Source of the DNA: Phenylobacterium sp. NIBR 498073 | GTDB lineage: Bacteria > Pseudomonadota > Alphaproteobacteria > Caulobacterales > Caulobacteraceae | Reading direction: 5' to 3' | DNA: 64,000 nucleotides | Assembly: GCF_027286305.1 (NCBI RefSeq) | Contig: NZ_CP114599.1 | Coordinates: forward strand, 3,567,001-3,631,000 | Shown: piece by piece, positions 18,638-29,231 of the stretch | Layout of the letters: each line of letters begins with the position of its first letter | Numbering within the stretch: position 1 is the stretch's first letter | The notes under the pieces: model-generated | Seen by the model: only the letters and a program-made list of their open reading frames with translations | Told to the model about the DNA's origin: nothing | The model's database searches: none | Position numbers and translations under genes: made by a program

Positions 18638-19645
18638 ATGGCCCGCTACGATTTCGCCTCCGACAACACCGCTCCCGCCGCGCCCGAAGCGATCGAGGCG
18701 CTGGTCGCCGCCAATACCGGGTTCACCTCCGGCTACGGGACCGACGCGGTCAGCGCCCGCGCCGCCGACGCGGTCCGCGCCCTGCTGGACGCCGACGCCG
18801 AGGTCCGCTTCGTCGCCTCCGGCACCGCCGCCAACGCCATCGCCCTGGCCGCGCTCTGCCGCCCGTTCGAGGCGGTGCTGGCCCACAAGCACGCCCACAT
18901 CTGCACCGACGAGACCGGCGCCCCGGGCTTCTTCGGCCAGGGCCTGGGGTTGGTCGGCCTGCCCGGCGCCTCGGGCCGCATCGATCCGGCCGCCCTGGCC
19001 GGCCCGCTGGCCCAGCCCGACATGGCCCACCGACAGTTCCCCGTCGCCCTGTCGCTGACCAACGCCACCGAGTACGGCACGGTCTATTCGGTCGAACAGG
19101 TCGCCGCCCTCACCGCCCCGGCCAAGGCCAAGGGCCTGTCGGTCCATCTCGACGGCGCGCGGCTGGCCAACGCCGCGGCGGCGGGTTTCGACCTCAAGGC
19201 CATCGGCTCGCTGGGCGTCGACATCCTGGTGGTCGGCGGGACCAAGGCCGGCATGACCGCCACCGAGGCGGTGGTGATCTTCGACCGCACGCTCGCCCGC
19301 CGCTTCGACGCCAGGCTGAAGCAGTCGGGCCAGCTGCCCTCCAAGGGCCGCTTCTACGCCGCTCCGTTCATCGGCATGCTGGAGAGCGGGGCCTTCGTCG
19401 CCCGCGCCGCCCACGCCAACGCCATGGCCCGCCGGCTGGCCGAGCTGTCGCCCTTCCCGGTGCGCCACCCGGTCGAGGCCAACGCCGTGTTCGTCGAGAT
19501 GGACGATGCGACGCTTGGCCGCCTCCACGCCGCCGGCTGGTTCGCCTATCGGTTCCTCGACGGCTCGGTGCGCTTCATGTGTTCGTGGGCCGTCACCCCG
19601 GACAGCGTCGAGGAGTTCGGCGCCACGCTCAAGGCCATCGCCTGA
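18638..19645 (+). CDS. ltaE: low-specificity L-threonine aldolase family PLP enzyme
   Basis: A 335-residue fold-type I PLP enzyme of the beta-eliminating lyase/threonine aldolase family, which splits L-threonine or L-allo-threonine to glycine and acetaldehyde. The N-terminus (FASDNTAPAAPEAIEAL) is diagnostic. The PLP-Schiff-base Lys is Lys203 in VVGGTKAGM, and HLDGAR (170-175) supplies the Asp that contacts the pyridine nitrogen. Length is normal. It stands alone, divergent from the hybrid kinase. Family assignment is strong; preference for threonine over another beta-hydroxy amino acid is not established. Confidence 0.9.
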   Translation: MARYDFASDNTAPAAPEAIEALVAANTGFTSGYGTDAVSARAADAVRALLDADAEVRFVASGTAANAIALAALCRPFEAVLAHKHAHICTDETGAPGFFGQGLGLVGLPGASGRIDPAALAGPLAQPDMAHRQFPVALSLTNATEYGTVYSVEQVAALTAPAKAKGLSVHLDGARLANAAAAGFDLKAIGSLGVDILVVGGTKAGMTATEAVVIFDRTLARRFDARLKQSGQLPSKGRFYAAPFIGMLESGAFVARAAHANAMARRLAELSPFPVRHPVEANAVFVEMDDATLGRLHAAGWFAYRFLDGSVRFMCSWAVTPDSVEEFGATLKAIA

Positions 19646-19945
19646 GTCCGACTTTCTGCGCCGCAAGGCCAAGCTCGCACCGCGCCACAAGTGTGTCGCG
19701 AGCGCCGCACATTTAGTCCTTCTGATACATCACGGTACGTATTGTTACGTATGCGTGACTTTTTCGTTGCAGGCGAAACACCCGCGTGGAAGCAGTCAAC
19801 TCGCCGTTTTCAGGACGCAGAACCGTCACAATCGCAGCAGCGTTCGTAATAATCTGACGTTGAGATACGGCCGAGTAACCGCGGCTCCGGCGACCCACCG
19901 GGGCCCTCTTCCTCATTCAGGCCGGGGGCCAGATTGAAAGTTCCC
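19646..19945 (+). promoter_or_regulatory. 300-base gene-free leader upstream of the large TonB-dependent receptor
   Basis: Two TACGTA palindromes (19736-19741 and 19746-19751), centred ten bases apart, lie in the AT-rich part, consistent with binding on one face of the helix. From there to the start is nearly 200 bases, so a long untranslated leader is possible. I see no coding region or riboswitch motif that I can name. Confidence 0.4.
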
Positions 19946-22879
19946 ATGAAGAACGCGCTTCGAGCCGTACTGCTCGGCTCCGTCGCGGCGACCAGTTTCG
20001 CCGTGCCCGCTATTGCTTCCGCCCAGGAGCAAGTCGCCGTTGACGAGATCGTCGTCACCGGTTCGCGCATCCGCCGCGACACCTTCAACGCTCCGGTGCC
20101 GCTGGCCACCATCGATTCAGAACAGATCGTCGCCTCCGGGTCCGTGTCGCTGGGCGACATGCTGATGGACCTGCCGATGATCAATGCGGCCAGCAACTCG
20201 CAGAACACCTCCTCGACCCTGTTCCTGGCCGGCCAGTCGCGCGCCGACATCCGCGGCCTTGGCCCGACGCGCACCCTGGTGCTGCAGGACGGCCGCCGGA
20301 TCGTGTTCTCCGACGCCTCCTCGCCGGCCGTCGACATGAACCTGCTGCCGGCCATGATGGTCGACCGCGTGGAAACCGTCGCCGGCGGCGCCTCGGCGGT
20401 CTACGGCTCGGAAGCCATCGCCGGCGTCGTCAACCTGATCATGAAGAAGGAATTCGACGGCCTGCAGATCGAGGGCCAGGTCGGCTCCTCGCAGGAAGGC
20501 GACGGCGAGACCTTCCGCATCTCGGGCATGTACGGCACGAAGCTGCTGGACGACCGCCTGAACATCCTGGTCGGCGGCGAAGTCTCGCGCGAAGAGCCGA
20601 TCTTCCAGCGCGACCGTGACTGGGGCTATCCGGGCATCCGCCGCAACACCCTGGCCAACCCGCAGACGGTGATCCCGGCCAGCCGGTCGAACACCGCCCC
20701 GACCGCGACCTTCCAGCTGCTGCCGGGCGCCGTCGGCCTGGCCCGCGCGGTCACCCTCGACTACCGCAATCCCTCGCAGGTCGTGCGCCTCAGCGCTCCC
20801 TGCTCGACCCCGTCCGTGCAGCCGACCTGCCAGGACGAGGCCCTGTTCTACTCGGCCTCGCTCAACGCTCTGCAGGCCAAGTCGCAGCGCGGCACCATCC
20901 GCGGCTACGCCGACTACCGCGTCGCCGACAACATCAAGGCGTTCCTGGACGTCACCTACTCCAAGGTCGACGGCTACGGCTTCTTCCAGCCGGCGTTCTC
21001 CAACGCCCAGGGCGGCGGCACCATGCCGGTGGCCCTGAAGGGCGACAACGCCTTCCTGAACGGGGCCGGCGCCACCGCCGAGGCCCTGCGCGCCGAATGG
21101 CTCGCGGCCGGCAAGACCCTGACCACCGGCTCCACCGCCCAGGTCGGCAAGTTCTGGACCGAATTCGGCGGCCGTGACGTCAAGTCCGAGCGCGAGACCC
21201 TCCGTGTCGTCGCCGGCATGGAAGGCGCCTTCGAGGCGCTCGATCGCAAGTTCAACTGGGATTGGTACGCCCAGTTCGGCAAGACCACCGGCTCGACCTC
21301 CTCGTACAACCTCCCGAACGTCAAGCGGGTCCAACAGGCCACCGACGCGATCCTGGTCAACGGCCAGGTCGTCTGCCGCGACGTCGCCGCCCGCGCCGCC
21401 GGCTGCGTGCCGTGGGATCTGGTCAACGGCGCCAACCAGGCCGCCGTCGCCTGGACCAACGCCAGCTCGGTCACCGACCAGGAGGTCAAGCAGACCGTCG
21501 TCGCCGCCAACATCGGCACGGACCTGTTCGAGCTGCCGGCCGGCCCGGTCGGCTTCGCCATGGGCGCCGAGTACCGCAAGGAAGAGAGCTTCTTCGCCCA
21601 GGACGCCCTGGGCGCCTCGGGCGCTCTGTTCTTCAACGCCATCGGCACCCGTGAAGGCGAGTACGACACCAAGGAAGCCTACGCCGAACTGCGCGTTCCG
21701 CTGCTGAAGGACCTGCCGTTCGCCCAGGAGCTGACTTTCGAGGCCGCCGGCCGCATCGCCGACTACTCGTCGATCGGCAAGACCGACCAGTACCAGGTCC
21801 GCCTGGAATGGGCCCCGGTCGAGGACGTCCGCTTCCGCGCCTCGCAAGGCACCGCCGTGCGCGCGCCGAACATCGTCGAACTGTACTCGCCGCAGAGCCG
21901 CAACTTCACCACCGCGGCCATCGACCCCTGCGACAAGGACAGCTACGCCGTCGCCAGCGCCGCCAACAAGGCCCTGCGTCTGGCCACCTGCTCGGCCGCG
22001 ATCGCGGGCTACAACCCGGCGACCTTCGTCTCGAACTTCGGCACCGGCCGCCCGTCGCTGCCGCTGCTGCAAGGCGGCAATCCGGACCTCGGCCCGGAAA
22101 CGGCGAACACCTACAACCTCGGCGTCGTCGTCCAGCCGCGCTGGATCCCACGCCTGCAGTTCTCGCTCGACTTCTTCAAGTACAACATCGCCGATCAGGT
22201 CGGGACCATCCCGATCAACACCCTGCTGCAGGACCTTTGCTACCAGTCGACCGAGGCCTACGCCTCCAACCCGTTCTGCTCGCTGATCATTCGTGACCCG
22301 ACCGGCACGAACGGCGGCGCGGTCGCGGGCGGCGTGATCGAGGTCATCCAGACCAACCAGAACGTCGCCAAGGTGAAGGTCGAGGGCTACGACGCCTCGG
22401 TCCAGTACGGCCTCGACTTCGAGGAGATGTTCCAGAAGTCGTGGGGTCAGCTGCTGTTCCGCGCCGACGCCACATGGATGTACCGTTGGGCCCAGCAGGG
22501 CCTGCCGGGCCAGGCCTACACCCAGTTCGCGAACACCATCACGAACGCGACTCCGGAGTGGAAGGCGCAAGCCAGCGTCCAGTGGAACTACAACGACATG
22601 TCGTTGACCTGGACCACCCACTACATCGGCTCGATGGCCTCGACGACAGCCTTCACCCCGACCCAGCTGGAGCCGTACTACACCGGCGACTACTACAGCC
22701 ACGACCTGCGCGCCTCGTACAAGGTCAACGAGCAGGTCGCCGTGCGCGGCGGCATCGTCAACCTCACCGACGAGAACCCGCCTTACCTGCCGGAAACCTT
22801 CCAGGGCGTCGGCACCGGTTCGTCGAACTTCGACAACCGCGGGCGCTTCTTCTACGTCGGCGCGACCCTGCGCTACTAA
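19946..22879 (+). CDS. TonB-dependent outer-membrane receptor, large
   Basis: The 977-residue receptor has a signal peptide (cleavage near ASA, about residue 26), a TonB box-like DEIVVTGSRI, a plug domain with LADIRGLG-type features (QSRADIRGLGPTRTLVLQDGRR, VETVAGGASAVYGSEAIAGVVNLIMK) and a long barrel ending GRFFYVGATLRY, a standard outer-membrane insertion signal. Three Cys pairs in the extracellular region are unusual for this family. ATG 19946 starts the signal peptide; TTG 19934 upstream is not supported. Receptors of this size in Caulobacterales often import oligosaccharides or other large substrates; the ligand is unknown. It is followed by a strong terminator. Confidence 0.92.
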   Translation: MKNALRAVLLGSVAATSFAVPAIASAQEQVAVDEIVVTGSRIRRDTFNAPVPLATIDSEQIVASGSVSLGDMLMDLPMINAASNSQNTSSTLFLAGQSRADIRGLGPTRTLVLQDGRRIVFSDASSPAVDMNLLPAMMVDRVETVAGGASAVYGSEAIAGVVNLIMKKEFDGLQIEGQVGSSQEGDGETFRISGMYGTKLLDDRLNILVGGEVSREEPIFQRDRDWGYPGIRRNTLANPQTVIPASRSNTAPTATFQLLPGAVGLARAVTLDYRNPSQVVRLSAPCSTPSVQPTCQDEALFYSASLNALQAKSQRGTIRGYADYRVADNIKAFLDVTYSKVDGYGFFQPAFSNAQGGGTMPVALKGDNAFLNGAGATAEALRAEWLAAGKTLTTGSTAQVGKFWTEFGGRDVKSERETLRVVAGMEGAFEALDRKFNWDWYAQFGKTTGSTSSYNLPNVKRVQQATDAILVNGQVVCRDVAARAAGCVPWDLVNGANQAAVAWTNASSVTDQEVKQTVVAANIGTDLFELPAGPVGFAMGAEYRKEESFFAQDALGASGALFFNAIGTREGEYDTKEAYAELRVPLLKDLPFAQELTFEAAGRIADYSSIGKTDQYQVRLEWAPVEDVRFRASQGTAVRAPNIVELYSPQSRNFTTAAIDPCDKDSYAVASAANKALRLATCSAAIAGYNPATFVSNFGTGRPSLPLLQGGNPDLGPETANTYNLGVVVQPRWIPRLQFSLDFFKYNIADQVGTIPINTLLQDLCYQSTEAYASNPFCSLIIRDPTGTNGGAVAGGVIEVIQTNQNVAKVKVEGYDASVQYGLDFEEMFQKSWGQLLFRADATWMYRWAQQGLPGQAYTQFANTITNATPEWKAQASVQWNYNDMSLTWTTHYIGSMASTTAFTPTQLEPYYTGDYYSHDLRASYKVNEQVAVRGGIVNLTDENPPYLPETFQGVGTGSSNFDNRGRFFYVGATLRY

Positions 22880-22887
22880 GCGCCGCA

Positions 22888-22919
22888 GGCCGCCCGCCCA
22901 CCTCACTGGGCAGGCGGCC
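22888..22919. terminator. upstream hairpin of a tandem pair
   Basis: GGCCGCC-CGCCCA pairs with TGGGC-AGGCGGCC around a CCTCAC loop, nine bases after the receptor stop and 17 bases before a stronger terminator. It may protect the mRNA end. Confidence 0.5.
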
Positions 22920-22935
22920 GATGGTCCCAACAGAA

Positions 22936-22975
22936 AACCCGCCGGAGCTCACGCTCCGGCGGGTTCTTCTTTTTC
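22936..22975. terminator. strong intrinsic terminator, probably bidirectional
   Basis: A perfect 13-pair stem AACCCGCCGGAGC/GCTCCGGCGGGTT with a TCAC loop is followed by CTTCTTTTTC on the plus strand and preceded by GAAAA, which gives a T run on the minus strand. It serves the receptor gene and the converging nitronate monooxygenase gene. Confidence 0.9.
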
Positions 22976-22993
22976 GGCGCTGGGACCCTGCTC

Positions 22994-24028
<1,035 letters not shown>

Positions 24029-24072
24029 CTACGACGCAGCGTCAGGCAAGCCGGTTTAGACGACGACACACA

Positions 24073-24087
24073 GCCCTCGATGAGGGC
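24073..24087 (-). terminator. small hairpin after accA
   Basis: GCCCTC-gat-GAGGGC lies 17 bases beyond the accA stop and is followed on the minus strand by a mixed TGTGTGT tract. Weak evidence for a terminator. Confidence 0.3.
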
Positions 24088-24103
24088 GCCGGTCGGCTGA
24101 CGC

Positions 24104-25066
24104 CTACTGCAGCCCCGAACGGCCGATGGCGTAGAAGCGGTCGGCGCGCTGCTTCTTCAGCTGCTCGGTGCTCATGTCGGCGATCTTGGCCAGCTCGTCG
24201 GCGATCACCTCGCCGACCGCCGCGACCATCGCCTCCTTGTCGGAGTGCGCGCCGCCCGGCGGCTCCGGGATGATCCGGTCGACGATCTTCATGCCGATCA
24301 GGTCCTGGGCGGTGATCTTCATCGCCTTGGCCGCTTCCTCGGCCGTGCGCGCGCCGCGCCACAGGATCGAGTTGGCGCCCTCCGGCGGGATCACCGAATA
24401 GATCGCGTGCTCCAGGATCAGCACCCGGTTGCCGCAGGCGATGCCCAGCGCCCCGCCAGAGCCCCCCTCGCCGGTGACGATGGCGATCATCGGCACCTCC
24501 AGCATCAGGCTCTTTTCGGTCGAGCGGGCGATGGCCTCGGCCACGCCGCGTTCCTCGGAGCCGACGCCCGGATAGGCGGCCGGGGTGTCGACGAAGCTGA
24601 TGACCGGCAGGTTGAACCGCTCGGCCAGCTCCATCAGGCGGATGGCCTTGCGATAGCCCTCAGGCCGCGCATAGCCGAAATTGTGCTTCACCCGGCTGAC
24701 GGTGTCGCGGCCCTTCTCGTGGCCGATCACCACCACCGGCTGGCCGCGGAACCGGCCGAGGCCGCCGATCAGCGCCTGGTCGTCGGCGAACTTGCGGTCG
24801 CCGCGCAGCTCGACGAACTCGTCGATCAGCCCGCTCACATAGTCGATGAAGTGCGGGCGGTCCGGATGGCGCGCGACCTGGGTCTTCTGCCAGGCGTCGA
24901 GCTTCGAATAGGCTTGGCGGCGGACTTCCTGGGCGCGGGCGCGCAGCGCCTCGATTTCGGCGTCCAGGGTTCCCGAGCCGGTCGTCTCCGACAGCTTGGA
25001 CAGTTCCTCGATCTTCGCTTCGAGGTCGGCGATGGGGCGCTCGAACTCGAGATAGTGTGCGGCCAT
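24104..25066 (-). CDS. accA: acetyl-CoA carboxylase carboxyltransferase subunit alpha
   Basis: AccA, with AccD, transfers the carboxyl group from carboxybiotin to acetyl-CoA to make malonyl-CoA for fatty-acid synthesis. The 320-residue length is normal. Hallmarks are YLEFERPIADLEAKIEEL at the N-terminus, the GDRKFADDQALIGGLGRF stretch, RPEGYRKAIRLMELAERF, FVDTPAAYPGVGSEERG and the oxyanion-forming GEGGSGGALGI. It stands alone between nitronate monooxygenase and xerD, both on the same strand, with 223 bases upstream for its own promoter. Confidence 0.97.
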   Translation of the reverse strand: MAAHYLEFERPIADLEAKIEELSKLSETTGSGTLDAEIEALRARAQEVRRQAYSKLDAWQKTQVARHPDRPHFIDYVSGLIDEFVELRGDRKFADDQALIGGLGRFRGQPVVVIGHEKGRDTVSRVKHNFGYARPEGYRKAIRLMELAERFNLPVISFVDTPAAYPGVGSEERGVAEAIARSTEKSLMLEVPMIAIVTGEGGSGGALGIACGNRVLILEHAIYSVIPPEGANSILWRGARTAEEAAKAMKITAQDLIGMKIVDRIIPEPPGGAHSDKEAMVAAVGEVIADELAKIADMSTEQLKKQRADRFYAIGRSGLQ

Positions 25067-25289
25067 TCGAGGAATCTTCTCTTTCCGTTTGCGGAAGCGG
25101 CGGAAACTAGGCTCGAAGCGCCCGCCTCACAACCCCGAGGAACAGCCATCAGGCGCCCTGCGTCAAGCCGCCAGCGCCGTGCCCCCGCGACTGGCTGGCC
25201 CACCTCACGTTTTGTTGCGGACCAGGGAGTCCGCCGAGGCGCCTGGCCAGGGCCGCCCTCGCCGCCGCGCGAAGGGGGCCCGGACAACC

Positions 25290-26198
25290 CTACTTCTTCG
25301 CCAGCGGATGCTTGCTCGCCACCACCTCGCGCAGCCGCTCGCCGGCGACGTGGGTGTAGATCTGGGTGGTGGCGATGTCGGCATGGCCCAGCAGCTTCTG
25401 CACCACCCGCAGGTCCGCCCCGCCCTCCAGCAGATGGGTCGCGAAGGCGTGACGCAGCACGTGCGGGCTGACCCGGGCCGGATCGATCCCGGCGTCGGCC
25501 GCCGCCTCGTCCAGCAGCTGGGCGAACCGCCGCGGCGTCAGCCGCCCGGCCTTGCTGCGCGACGGAAACAGCCACGGATTGGCCGCGTCTCCCTTCGGCA
25601 GGAATCCCTTGCGGACGTCCAGATAGGCCTTCACCGCCGCCCGCGCGGCGTCGTTCAGCGGCGCCAGCCGCTCCTTGCCGCCCTTGCCCTTGACGATCAG
25701 ATAGGCCGGGTCGCGCGCCAACACCGACAGCGGCAGCGCGGTCAGCTCCGAGATCCGCAAGCCGGAGGCGTAGGCCAGCTCGACCATGCAGGCCAGCCGC
25801 AGCCCCTGCGCCCCGTCCCGCTCCCCGGCCGCCGCGATGATCGCATCGACCTCCGCCCGGCTCAGCACCTTGGGCAGCGGCCGGCCCTTCTTGGGGGCGT
25901 CGACCCGCCGCGAGGGATCATCGCTCCGCCAGCCCTCGCCCAGCACGAAGCGGTAGAACTGCCGCACAGCCGAACGCCGCCGCGCCGCCGTCGCCGGCGA
26001 CATGCCGCGGTCGCTGAGCGCGGCGAAATAGGCCTCGATCTGTTCAGGCCTAGCGTTGCTCAGGTCCGCGCCGCGCCCTTTCAGGAACGCCTGGGCGTCG
26101 GCCAGATCCTTGCCATAGGCGGTCAGGGTGTTCCTGGCGCTGGCTCGTTCCCCCGCCATCATCTCTAGGAACGCCTCGATCCAGTCCGCGCCGCTCAT
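25290..26198 (-). CDS. xerD: site-specific tyrosine recombinase XerD
   Basis: XerD with XerC resolves chromosome dimers at dif. The 302-residue protein has an N-terminal core-binding SAM-like domain (1-100) and a catalytic domain with the full set of residues: Arg148 (ASGLRISEL), Lys172 (KGKGGKER), His246 and Arg249 (HVLRHAFATHLL), His272 (LGHADIATTQ) and nucleophile Tyr281. The start overlaps the stop of the preceding Ala-rich protein gene (ATGA). It is the housekeeping recombinase by length and context, not a phage integrase; no att-like repeats are seen next to it. Confidence 0.93.
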   Translation of the reverse strand: MSGADWIEAFLEMMAGERASARNTLTAYGKDLADAQAFLKGRGADLSNARPEQIEAYFAALSDRGMSPATAARRRSAVRQFYRFVLGEGWRSDDPSRRVDAPKKGRPLPKVLSRAEVDAIIAAAGERDGAQGLRLACMVELAYASGLRISELTALPLSVLARDPAYLIVKGKGGKERLAPLNDAARAAVKAYLDVRKGFLPKGDAANPWLFPSRSKAGRLTPRRFAQLLDEAAADAGIDPARVSPHVLRHAFATHLLEGGADLRVVQKLLGHADIATTQIYTHVAGERLREVVASKHPLAKK

Positions 26199-27505
26199 CG
26201 TTGCGCCAGCAGTCCTTCGACCGCGAAGGCGCGCGCCTCGACGTCCAGTCCGGCCAGCCGCAGCGCCCGCACGATTCGCGCCCGGTCGCCGGTCGCAGGT
26301 CCCGCAGGCCCCGCCTCGGCGCTGATCCACAGCGCCAGCAACGCGGTTTCTCCGATCAGCTTGGCCTCGCCGGCCAGGTCCAGAGCCAGGCCCCGCGCCA
26401 CGCTCGCCTTGCCGGCCTCGGCGCCGACGAACCTGGCGAACTCGCCGCGGGCCTGCGGCGTCATCGGCGCGCCTAGCGCCGCCAGCAGGATCGCCGCGTT
26501 CTGCATCTTGCCGCGGGTCTTGGCGCCTTCAACCGCGCCGCGCTCGACCAGCCGGTCCAGGGTCGGCCCGTCCGGCTTGCCGCTCGCCGCAGCGATCAGC
26601 GCGTCCAGCAGCGCCAGCTCGTTGACCGGCGTGGCGTCCGCCGTCAGCCCGGCCCGCAGGCTCTGCGCCCCGGCCAGGTCGCCTGCAGCCACCGCCGCCA
26701 TCGCCGCCTTCAGCGGTCCCGGCCCGGCCTCGATGCTCCAGCTCGCCGGCCCCGGCTCGCCCGCCGCCAGCGCCGCGGCCACAGCCGGCGCCGGCGTCGC
26801 GGCCGCCAGGTCCAGCCCCAGACTGCGCGACAGCGCATAGTCCAGTCCGCCCCGCAGCGAGGCCGCGCCCGGATCGCCGGCTCCCGCCAGCTTGGCGCCC
26901 ATCAGCCGCCCGAAGATCGCGTCCCGCGCCACCCCTTGCGCCAAGTCGAAGGTCAGCCGCGCCGCCCCCGTCTGCCCGTCCCGCGCCTGGCAATAGGTTC
27001 GCAGCCGCAGCCAGTAGATCTCCTCGCGGCCGCTCGCCAGGCCCTCGGCGATGTCGCAGGCCCGCTCGTCCTGCCCCGCCAGCAGCGCCGCCTCGGCGCC
27101 GGCCTGCGCCATCACCGGATTGCTCTCCAGGCCCGAGGTCCGCGACAGGATCGCGCCGGCGTCCTTGATCCCGCCCTGGGCGATCAACGCGGCGATCCGC
27201 GCCCCGGCCAGCTCACGGTCCTGCCCTGCGCCTTCCGGGCCGTTCGCCCCGGTCGCCAGCACCCTTCGGGCCAGCGCCGCGGCGGCCGGCGACAGCGGCC
27301 TGGCCGCCAGCAGCGGCAGCACCGTCCGCGCCGTCTCCACCGAGGCTCCGCGCCAGAGCTCGGGCGGCAGGCCGGTGTCGCGCGCGCCGTTGGCGAACGC
27401 GTCGGGCGCCGCCAGGGGCGTGACTTCGACGGCGGGCTGGGCGAGGGCGGGAGCGGCGCCGATCAGCAGGGCGCCGAGCGTCATGACGGTAAGCGTGCGG
27501 CTCAT
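26195..27505 (-). CDS. exported Ala-rich protein of unknown function
   Basis: This 436-residue protein starts with a signal peptide ([18 protein letters not shown]) and is otherwise very Ala-rich with repeated short helices, as in TPR-like solenoids. Similar genes beside xerD and aroK in Caulobacter have been labelled 'antifreeze glycopeptide polyprotein', a name based on Ala richness and not on function. A pair of Cys residues ([19 protein letters not shown]) sits mid-protein. ATG 27505 has AAGG five bases upstream; ATG 27517 lacks a site. It is divergent from aroK and coupled to xerD, so the promoter for both leftward genes lies in 27506-27573. Confidence 0.75.
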   Translation of the reverse strand: MSRTLTVMTLGALLIGAAPALAQPAVEVTPLAAPDAFANGARDTGLPPELWRGASVETARTVLPLLAARPLSPAAAALARRVLATGANGPEGAGQDRELAGARIAALIAQGGIKDAGAILSRTSGLESNPVMAQAGAEAALLAGQDERACDIAEGLASGREEIYWLRLRTYCQARDGQTGAARLTFDLAQGVARDAIFGRLMGAKLAGAGDPGAASLRGGLDYALSRSLGLDLAAATPAPAVAAALAAGEPGPASWSIEAGPGPLKAAMAAVAAGDLAGAQSLRAGLTADATPVNELALLDALIAAASGKPDGPTLDRLVERGAVEGAKTRGKMQNAAILLAALGAPMTPQARGEFARFVGAEAGKASVARGLALDLAGEAKLIGETALLALWISAEAGPAGPATGDRARIVRALRLAGLDVEARAFAVEGLLAQR

Positions 27506-27573
27506 CCCAACCTTCATGGCAGTACGGTCAACTTGGCGTCGAGGCACATGCTCGTGTAAGACCCTCCGCGTTC

Positions 27574-28122
27574 ATGGACCGTTACTCACCGCTGCGCGCC
27601 CGCACCATCACCCTCGTGGGCCTGATGGGGGTCGGCAAATCAAGCGTCGGCCGCCGCCTCGCCAACGCGCTCGACCTGCCGTTCAAGGACGCCGACGTCG
27701 AGATCGAGGCCGCCGCCGGCCGCTCGATTCCGGACATCTTCGCCGAGATGGGCGAGCCCGCCTTCCGCGAGGGCGAGCGCCGGGTGATCACCCGGCTGCT
27801 GGAGAACCCGCCCCACGTTCTGGCCACCGGCGGCGGCGCCTTCATGAACGACGAGACCCGCGCCCTGATCAAGGAACGCTCGATCTCGGTCTGGCTGAAA
27901 GCCGACCTCGACGTGCTGGTCCGCCGCGTCTCGCGCAAGGACAGTCGCCCCCTGCTCTCCGGCAAGGACCCGCTGGCCGTCCTCACCGAGCTCGCCGAGA
28001 AGCGCTATCCCGTCTACGCCCAGGCCGACATCATGGTGGAGACCGGCGACACCGCCCACCACGTCACCGTCGACCAGGTGATCCGCGCCCTGACCGCATT
28101 CCTCGAGGAAAAAGCTCCATGA
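27574..28122 (+). CDS. aroK: shikimate kinase
   Basis: AroK phosphorylates shikimate with ATP in the pathway to chorismate. The 182-residue protein has the Walker A loop [10 protein letters not shown] (about 18-27), the DADVEIE shikimate-binding stretch near residue 38 with Asp, [13 protein letters not shown] (about 89-93) and the LID arginines in KDSRPLL. The ATG is well placed at the start of homology. Its stop overlaps the aroB start (ATGA), so aroK, aroB and the CNNM gene form one coupled operon. Confidence 0.95.
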   Translation: MDRYSPLRARTITLVGLMGVGKSSVGRRLANALDLPFKDADVEIEAAAGRSIPDIFAEMGEPAFREGERRVITRLLENPPHVLATGGGAFMNDETRALIKERSISVWLKADLDVLVRRVSRKDSRPLLSGKDPLAVLTELAEKRYPVYAQADIMVETGDTAHHVTVDQVIRALTAFLEEKAP

Positions 28123-29231
28123 GCCGCACCGTCCGCGTTGGCCTGGGCGAGCGCGCCTACGACGTCGTGGTCGGCGGGGGTCTGCTGGACAAGGCCGGCG
28201 TCCTCCTGGCCCCGCTGCTCAAGCAGGGCCGCACCGCGATCGTCAGCGACGCGACGGTCTGGAAGCTGCATGGCGAGCGTCTCACCAAGGCCCTCGCGGC
28301 GGCCGGGATCTCGTCCCAGGCCATCGTCGTCCCGCCGGGCGAGCCGTCCAAGAGCTGGGATGGCCTAGCCGAGGTCAGCGACCGCCTGCTGGAGCTGGAG
28401 CTGGACCGCGGCGACCTGATCGTCGCCTTCGGCGGCGGCGTGGTCGGCGACCTCGCCGGTTTTGCGGCCGCCATCTACAAGCGCGGCATAGACTTCGTTC
28501 AGATCCCCACCACCCTGCTGGCCCAGGTGGATTCGTCCGTCGGCGGAAAGACCGCGATCGACACCCCGCGCGGCAAGAACCTGATCGGCGCCTTCCACCA
28601 GCCCAAGCTCGTCCTCGCCGACCTCGACCTCCTGGCCACCCTGCCCGAGCGTGAAATGCGCGCCGGCTACGCCGAGGTCATCAAGTACGGCCTGCTCGGC
28701 GACTTCGCCTTCTTCGAGTGGCTGGAGACCAACGGCCCGGCCGTGCTGGCCGGCGATCCCGACGCCCTGGCCTACGCCGTCGCCCGCTCGGTGGAGATGA
28801 AGGCCGAAATCGTCGAGGCGGACGAGAAGGAAGCCGGCCGCCGCGCCCTGCTCAATCTCGGCCACACCTTCGGCCATGCGCTGGAGGCCGAGACCGGCTA
28901 CGGCGAGGCCCTGCTGCACGGCGAGGCCGTCGCCGCCGGCAGCGCTATCGCCTTCCGCTTCTCGGCCGCCCAGGGGCTCTGCTCGTCCCAGGACGCCCAG
29001 CGCGCCGAGGGCGCCATCGCCGCCGCCGGCCTGCCGACCCGCCTCGATCAGGTCGGCTCGGGCGCCTTCGACGCGGCCAAGCTCGTGCGCCACATGGGCC
29101 AGGACAAGAAGGCCGAGGGCGGCCGCCTGACCTTCATCCTCGCCCGCGCCCTGGGCGAGGCCTTCGTCGCCAAGAACGTCGATGGCCAGGCCGTGCGCGA
29201 CTTCCTGGTCGCCGAAGGCGCGCTCCCGTGA
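28119..29231 (+). CDS. aroB: 3-dehydroquinate synthase
   Basis: AroB converts DAHP to 3-dehydroquinate with NAD+ and a divalent metal. The 370-residue product shows PPGEPSKSW, the NAD-binding [46 protein letters not shown] and the metal-ligand regions [11 protein letters not shown] and [30 protein letters not shown]. Length is normal. The start overlaps aroK by four bases, and its stop overlaps the next start (GTGA). It supplies the intermediate two steps before shikimate kinase acts, through AroQ/AroE encoded elsewhere. Confidence 0.97.
   Translation: MSRTVRVGLGERAYDVVVGGGLLDKAGVLLAPLLKQGRTAIVSDATVWKLHGERLTKALAAAGISSQAIVVPPGEPSKSWDGLAEVSDRLLELELDRGDLIVAFGGGVVGDLAGFAAAIYKRGIDFVQIPTTLLAQVDSSVGGKTAIDTPRGKNLIGAFHQPKLVLADLDLLATLPEREMRAGYAEVIKYGLLGDFAFFEWLETNGPAVLAGDPDALAYAVARSVEMKAEIVEADEKEAGRRALLNLGHTFGHALEAETGYGEALLHGEAVAAGSAIAFRFSAAQGLCSSQDAQRAEGAIAAAGLPTRLDQVGSGAFDAAKLVRHMGQDKKAEGGRLTFILARALGEAFVAKNVDGQAVRDFLVAEGALP

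Noticed and set aside
24104..26198. xerD as an integrase marking a genomic island
   Set aside because: Length, full XerD features and the housekeeping neighbours accA and aroKB show it to be the chromosomal XerD. No att repeats or phage genes are near.
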